In this document: positions 61,119 through 64,000 of the stretch, one piece after another
How the letters are laid out: every line of letters starts with the position of its first letter
How positions within the stretch are numbered: position 1 is the first letter of the stretch
NCBI RefSeq assembly: GCF_958295425.1
Contig: NC_081136.1
Location: forward strand, 14,343,381-14,407,380
DNA: 64,000 nt
Reading direction: 5' to 3'
From: Solea solea
Taxonomy: Eukaryota; Chordata; Actinopteri; Pleuronectiformes; Soleidae
The notes under the pieces: model-generated
The model's database searches: none
Told to the model about the DNA's origin: nothing
Seen by the model: only the letters and a program-made list of their open reading frames with translations
Program-made: the position numbers and the translations under genes

Positions 61119-61897
61119 TAGGGTTGCCAACCATTCCTTATAATAAGGAATAGTTCTGTATTTGAAAGATAAAAGACATGTTCTTTATTGAACAGATACG
61201 GAACACACTTCAAGTCAGTGCAAAACCAGAACAAAAAAATTACTGATCAGTCCACTAATGGAATCGCAATTTGTATTAGGGAAAATAAAACCCTCCTCCA
61301 GCTGTGTATCCAGCAGAAATGGCCCAATGAAAGGTATTTTCCGATTCTCTGTGTGTCCTGTGTATTGTAAAAGTAAACTCAAGAATGGACAATAGCAAAA
61401 ATATGGACGTGAGTGGGAAAATGGATATTTGTGGGTGGAATGCATGAGGGTTAACGACTACAGGGCAAATTGCAAATTGTCTGTCGTCGTGTTCTCTCTG
61501 TTGGACACAGAGGAGTCTGTGATCTCAAACTGCACTTAAGAGTGCAGAGAACACAGGGAGAGGGAGCCCTCTCAAAGTCGAAGTATATACATTAGTAAAT
61601 ATAAAGTTCAAGTTTGCCCAGAGAAGATCATTTTTGTGACCACATTTTTATTAAAGAATTGGACATCAAATTACAATTTTACATAACAAGTGAACAAGAA
61701 AAGAATGAGGTCATTGACTTGTCACAAAAATATGCATATGACTGAAATAAAAACATATTTAAGAAAAAATCTAAACCAAAATAAAACAAACCCTGACAAA
61801 GGCAACAGTAAAGATTTGTATTAAAATGTTTTCACTCCTGAAATAGTATTTATTTATGTTTATTTGAAATGCAATTATCTAGAAGTTGGCAACCCTA
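61119..61897. mobile_element. 779-bp hAT-like non-autonomous transposon
   Basis: Left end TAGGGTTGCCAACCATTCC, right end GTTGGCAACCCTA, giving a perfect 13-bp terminal inverted repeat TAGGGTTGCCAAC. Flanks are tgtaggac (61111-61118) and tctaggac (61898-61905), an 8-bp duplication with one mismatch. The inside has no long open frame or recognisable transposase. Eight-base duplication points to hAT. Confidence 0.82.
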
Positions 61898-63890
61898 TCT
61901 AGGACCCAAGTGCAGGACAACTCAGGGCAACAAAGGCAGACTCAAGGAAAAGTAAAGCAGAACGGAACAGAGCAAAGCTAAGGGCACAGGGGTTAAGTTA
62001 AAAAAAACAAAAATGTTCAAGATCAATACCATGGGGGGAACAGGACACAAGGAATAAACCAGAAGCATAACAGCAAAACGTGATGGATCATGATGGTTTG
62101 TTACCTTTCAAAAAGTGGGGCGTGGTATAAAAAGTTTGGGAAACTTTGCTGTGGTGCACCATTTTAAAATGATGGCTGGTTAAACTCACTATATTACCGC
62201 ATATATTGACATCATCTACTGCTGCTTTACTTCAGGGAGGCACTACAGGTGAGTGAGGCTAAACGCTTGAGGATTTTTTTTCCCTAATCACACCCTGGCC
62301 GTTTCACCAGATGAATGCGGTGTTACTGGGCCTGTGTTGTATCACTGTGCGGAAAACAAAATTCCACTGAAGTTGGTCCTCTAGCTCATACATGAACAAA
62401 CATTATTGGAAAAATCAAACCCTCGATCACTGAAAAAAAAAAAAGGCCAGAGCAGTCATCTATCACCCTGCTTCTCAACAACCAACAAACATGGTTCTGA
62501 GATTTACCAGGTGCTAGAGATGGTTTACCTCCTACAGTCCTGATTACATGTAGTTTCTATTAATAGAAGACCAACACCTACACAGCAACTTGCCTCTTAA
62601 AGGTACAATATGCAGTAAACACTGCTGTCTCTGTAGAACATGCACTAAACTCAAAAGGTCCTTGTGGATTTCCTGTGTTACCATATTCACGTTAATATGT
62701 ACCTTGTACTAACTTCATCAATCCCTTTTTAAGTTTGTGCTCTTTCTGTTTTTTGCTTCAGGGAGCTGAGGGTTGGGGTCTCCTCTGAGCTTTTCACTAC
62801 TGAAGCATCCAGCCAAAGCCAGCAATTACCCAGCAGTCCCTGCACCCCCAGTGCCAGCAAGCCTCATCTTCACCAATTAGCGTAGAGGGTGATCTTCTAC
62901 GTGCTGTTTTGATCAAACAGTGAGATGCTGCAGAGGCTGCAAAATGTGTCTGAGGAGCTGCTAATGAAAGAATACAAGACACTATTAATTCTTGATAATG
63001 TTAATCAGCAAATCGGCGAGTGCTCTCTGTCTTTTTCTCTCTCTCTCACTCAGCAGTGCCACAGGAGTCCCACAGGCGTCCACGCCTCAGCAGGAGTTAC
63101 GAAAACACTGGAGACGCACTAATGACTGCAAAGCTACACACCCGTCCCGCGTTATGAACCGGGCACAATTGCTGAGGCAGCAGCAGTGGGGAAAAAACAA
63201 ATTGGCACAATCACACTGCAGGTCTGACATACAGTATTAAAGCACCTGTTTATTTAGGCTCTGTGGGCTTTTGACAGAAAGCCCAATCAAACAGACAGGC
63301 GCCTGAATTCATGCCTGTAGCCTTGAGAAGCCAATTATATTTCTCAAAATGTGCAACACTACGTATTGATGTAACCATTTCAGATGCTGTTGATGTGACA
63401 ATCAAGCATGAGGGCGAGGGCGCTGCTGTCGATCGACGCTCCACTTGGACGCAAGATCCAATTTTGGTGGCTGCATCATCTCTGCTGGAGTTACAATAGC
63501 GGCAGAGCTCGTCGATGGCTTCAACGCCGGTGGAGCGGTTGCCCTTTCTGTGTGGATGCTTCCCTCAGCTGAAGGTAACAAGGTATGACTCAAGTGAAAG
63601 TACAAGAGCTACAGGGATCAAAGATCTCCAACAAGTCTGGCCCGATGAAAGGTCAGGGCTGTTCAATCAGAGTGAACAGCGAACTGAGCCTCAACATCAC
63701 AGACGTGTTTGAGGGGGAGATTTCAAAGAGAATTTCCTTTGCCTCTTAAATCTGCTTTTGAGGACACTTTCATAAAAAAATGAACGCACTTTTGTAGCAC
63801 ACAAATGATCAACAAACCTCTGACCTTTGCATCACTTATTAAAGGTACAGTGCATCAAATGTTGCCACATTTGTTGGTGAAGTTCCCAGT
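61898..63890. other. Presumed sgcz intron 1 or upstream, no gene seen
   Basis: No recognisable exon. Several TTAAAGGTACA-type words (62598, 63840) resemble ends of TTAA-flanked MITEs, but no full element could be delimited. Confidence 0.4.
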
Positions 63891-63904
63891 ATGGACTTTT
63901 TCAT

Positions 63905-63975
63905 GTCCAATACCGATATCTCAAACTCGAGTATCTGTCGATACCAATATCAGTCTGATACAGTCATTTAAGCTG
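63905..63975. repeat. Edge of a CCGATACCGATA-type repeat
   Basis: CCAATACCGATATCTCAAAC, then CTGTCGATACCAATATCAGT, recalls the left part of a common fish DNA-transposon repeat rich in GATACCGATA words. It may continue beyond the window. Confidence 0.4.
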
Positions 63976-64000
63976 TTAACAACACATTTGTGCCATTTGT

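Noticed and set aside
55454..64000. Search for sgcz exon 1 and for mir-383, which lies within SGCZ in mammals
   Set aside because: No convincing short coding exon with a phase-0 donor, and no match to the mature miR-383 sequence on the minus strand by eye. Both may lie outside the window.

Overview
This window is animal genomic DNA, almost certainly from a teleost fish and probably a percomorph. The evidence is GT-AG introns, short introns in two of the genes, vertebrate-specific proteins (a butyrophilin-like Ig/B30.2 receptor, Mfsd8, zeta-sarcoglycan), and a load of fish-type tRNA-derived SINEs, hAT and TTAA-flanked MITEs and Tc1 remnants. No bacterial genes, CRISPR arrays, rRNA or intact tRNA genes are visible.

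Layout: (1) 394-2953, minus strand: a complete butyrophilin-like gene of 8 coding exons (496 aa): signal peptide, IgV, IgC, TM, short linker exons, B30.2/SPRY. (2) 4249-9722, plus strand: mfsd8 (CLN7), 12 coding exons, 507 aa, a lysosomal MFS transporter. (3) 11352-18798, plus strand: a ttc31-like gene, 18 coding exons, 644 aa, with a charged coiled-coil region, three TPR-like units and a C-terminal RRM. (4) 25459-55453, minus strand: the last seven coding exons of sgcz (zeta-sarcoglycan, 298 codons plus stop). Its first coding exon is not in the window or not recognisable. Every splice junction listed was checked by hand for GT/AG and reading phase, and all four models stay open from end to end.

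The rest is noncoding: 18845-25458 (between ttc31-like and sgcz), the kilobase-scale sgcz introns, and 55454-64000 (5' of the visible sgcz exons). This DNA is rich in repeats. It includes two related ~600-bp MITEs with TTAA flanks, a 261-bp foldback MITE, a family with AGCTGCAGTGYGTAAC-type ends, two hAT-like elements with near-perfect 8-bp target duplications, a deleted Tc1-like remnant, several SINEs, microsatellites and a 30-bp minisatellite.

The four genes do not form an evident pathway: immune-type receptor, lysosomal transporter, putative RNA-binding TPR protein and muscle membrane protein. I see no convincing new multi-gene system. The points most worth checking are the TPR+RRM architecture of the ttc31-like protein, the compact sgcz gene with a lost internal Met codon, and several perfect hairpins and MITE families in sgcz noncoding DNA.
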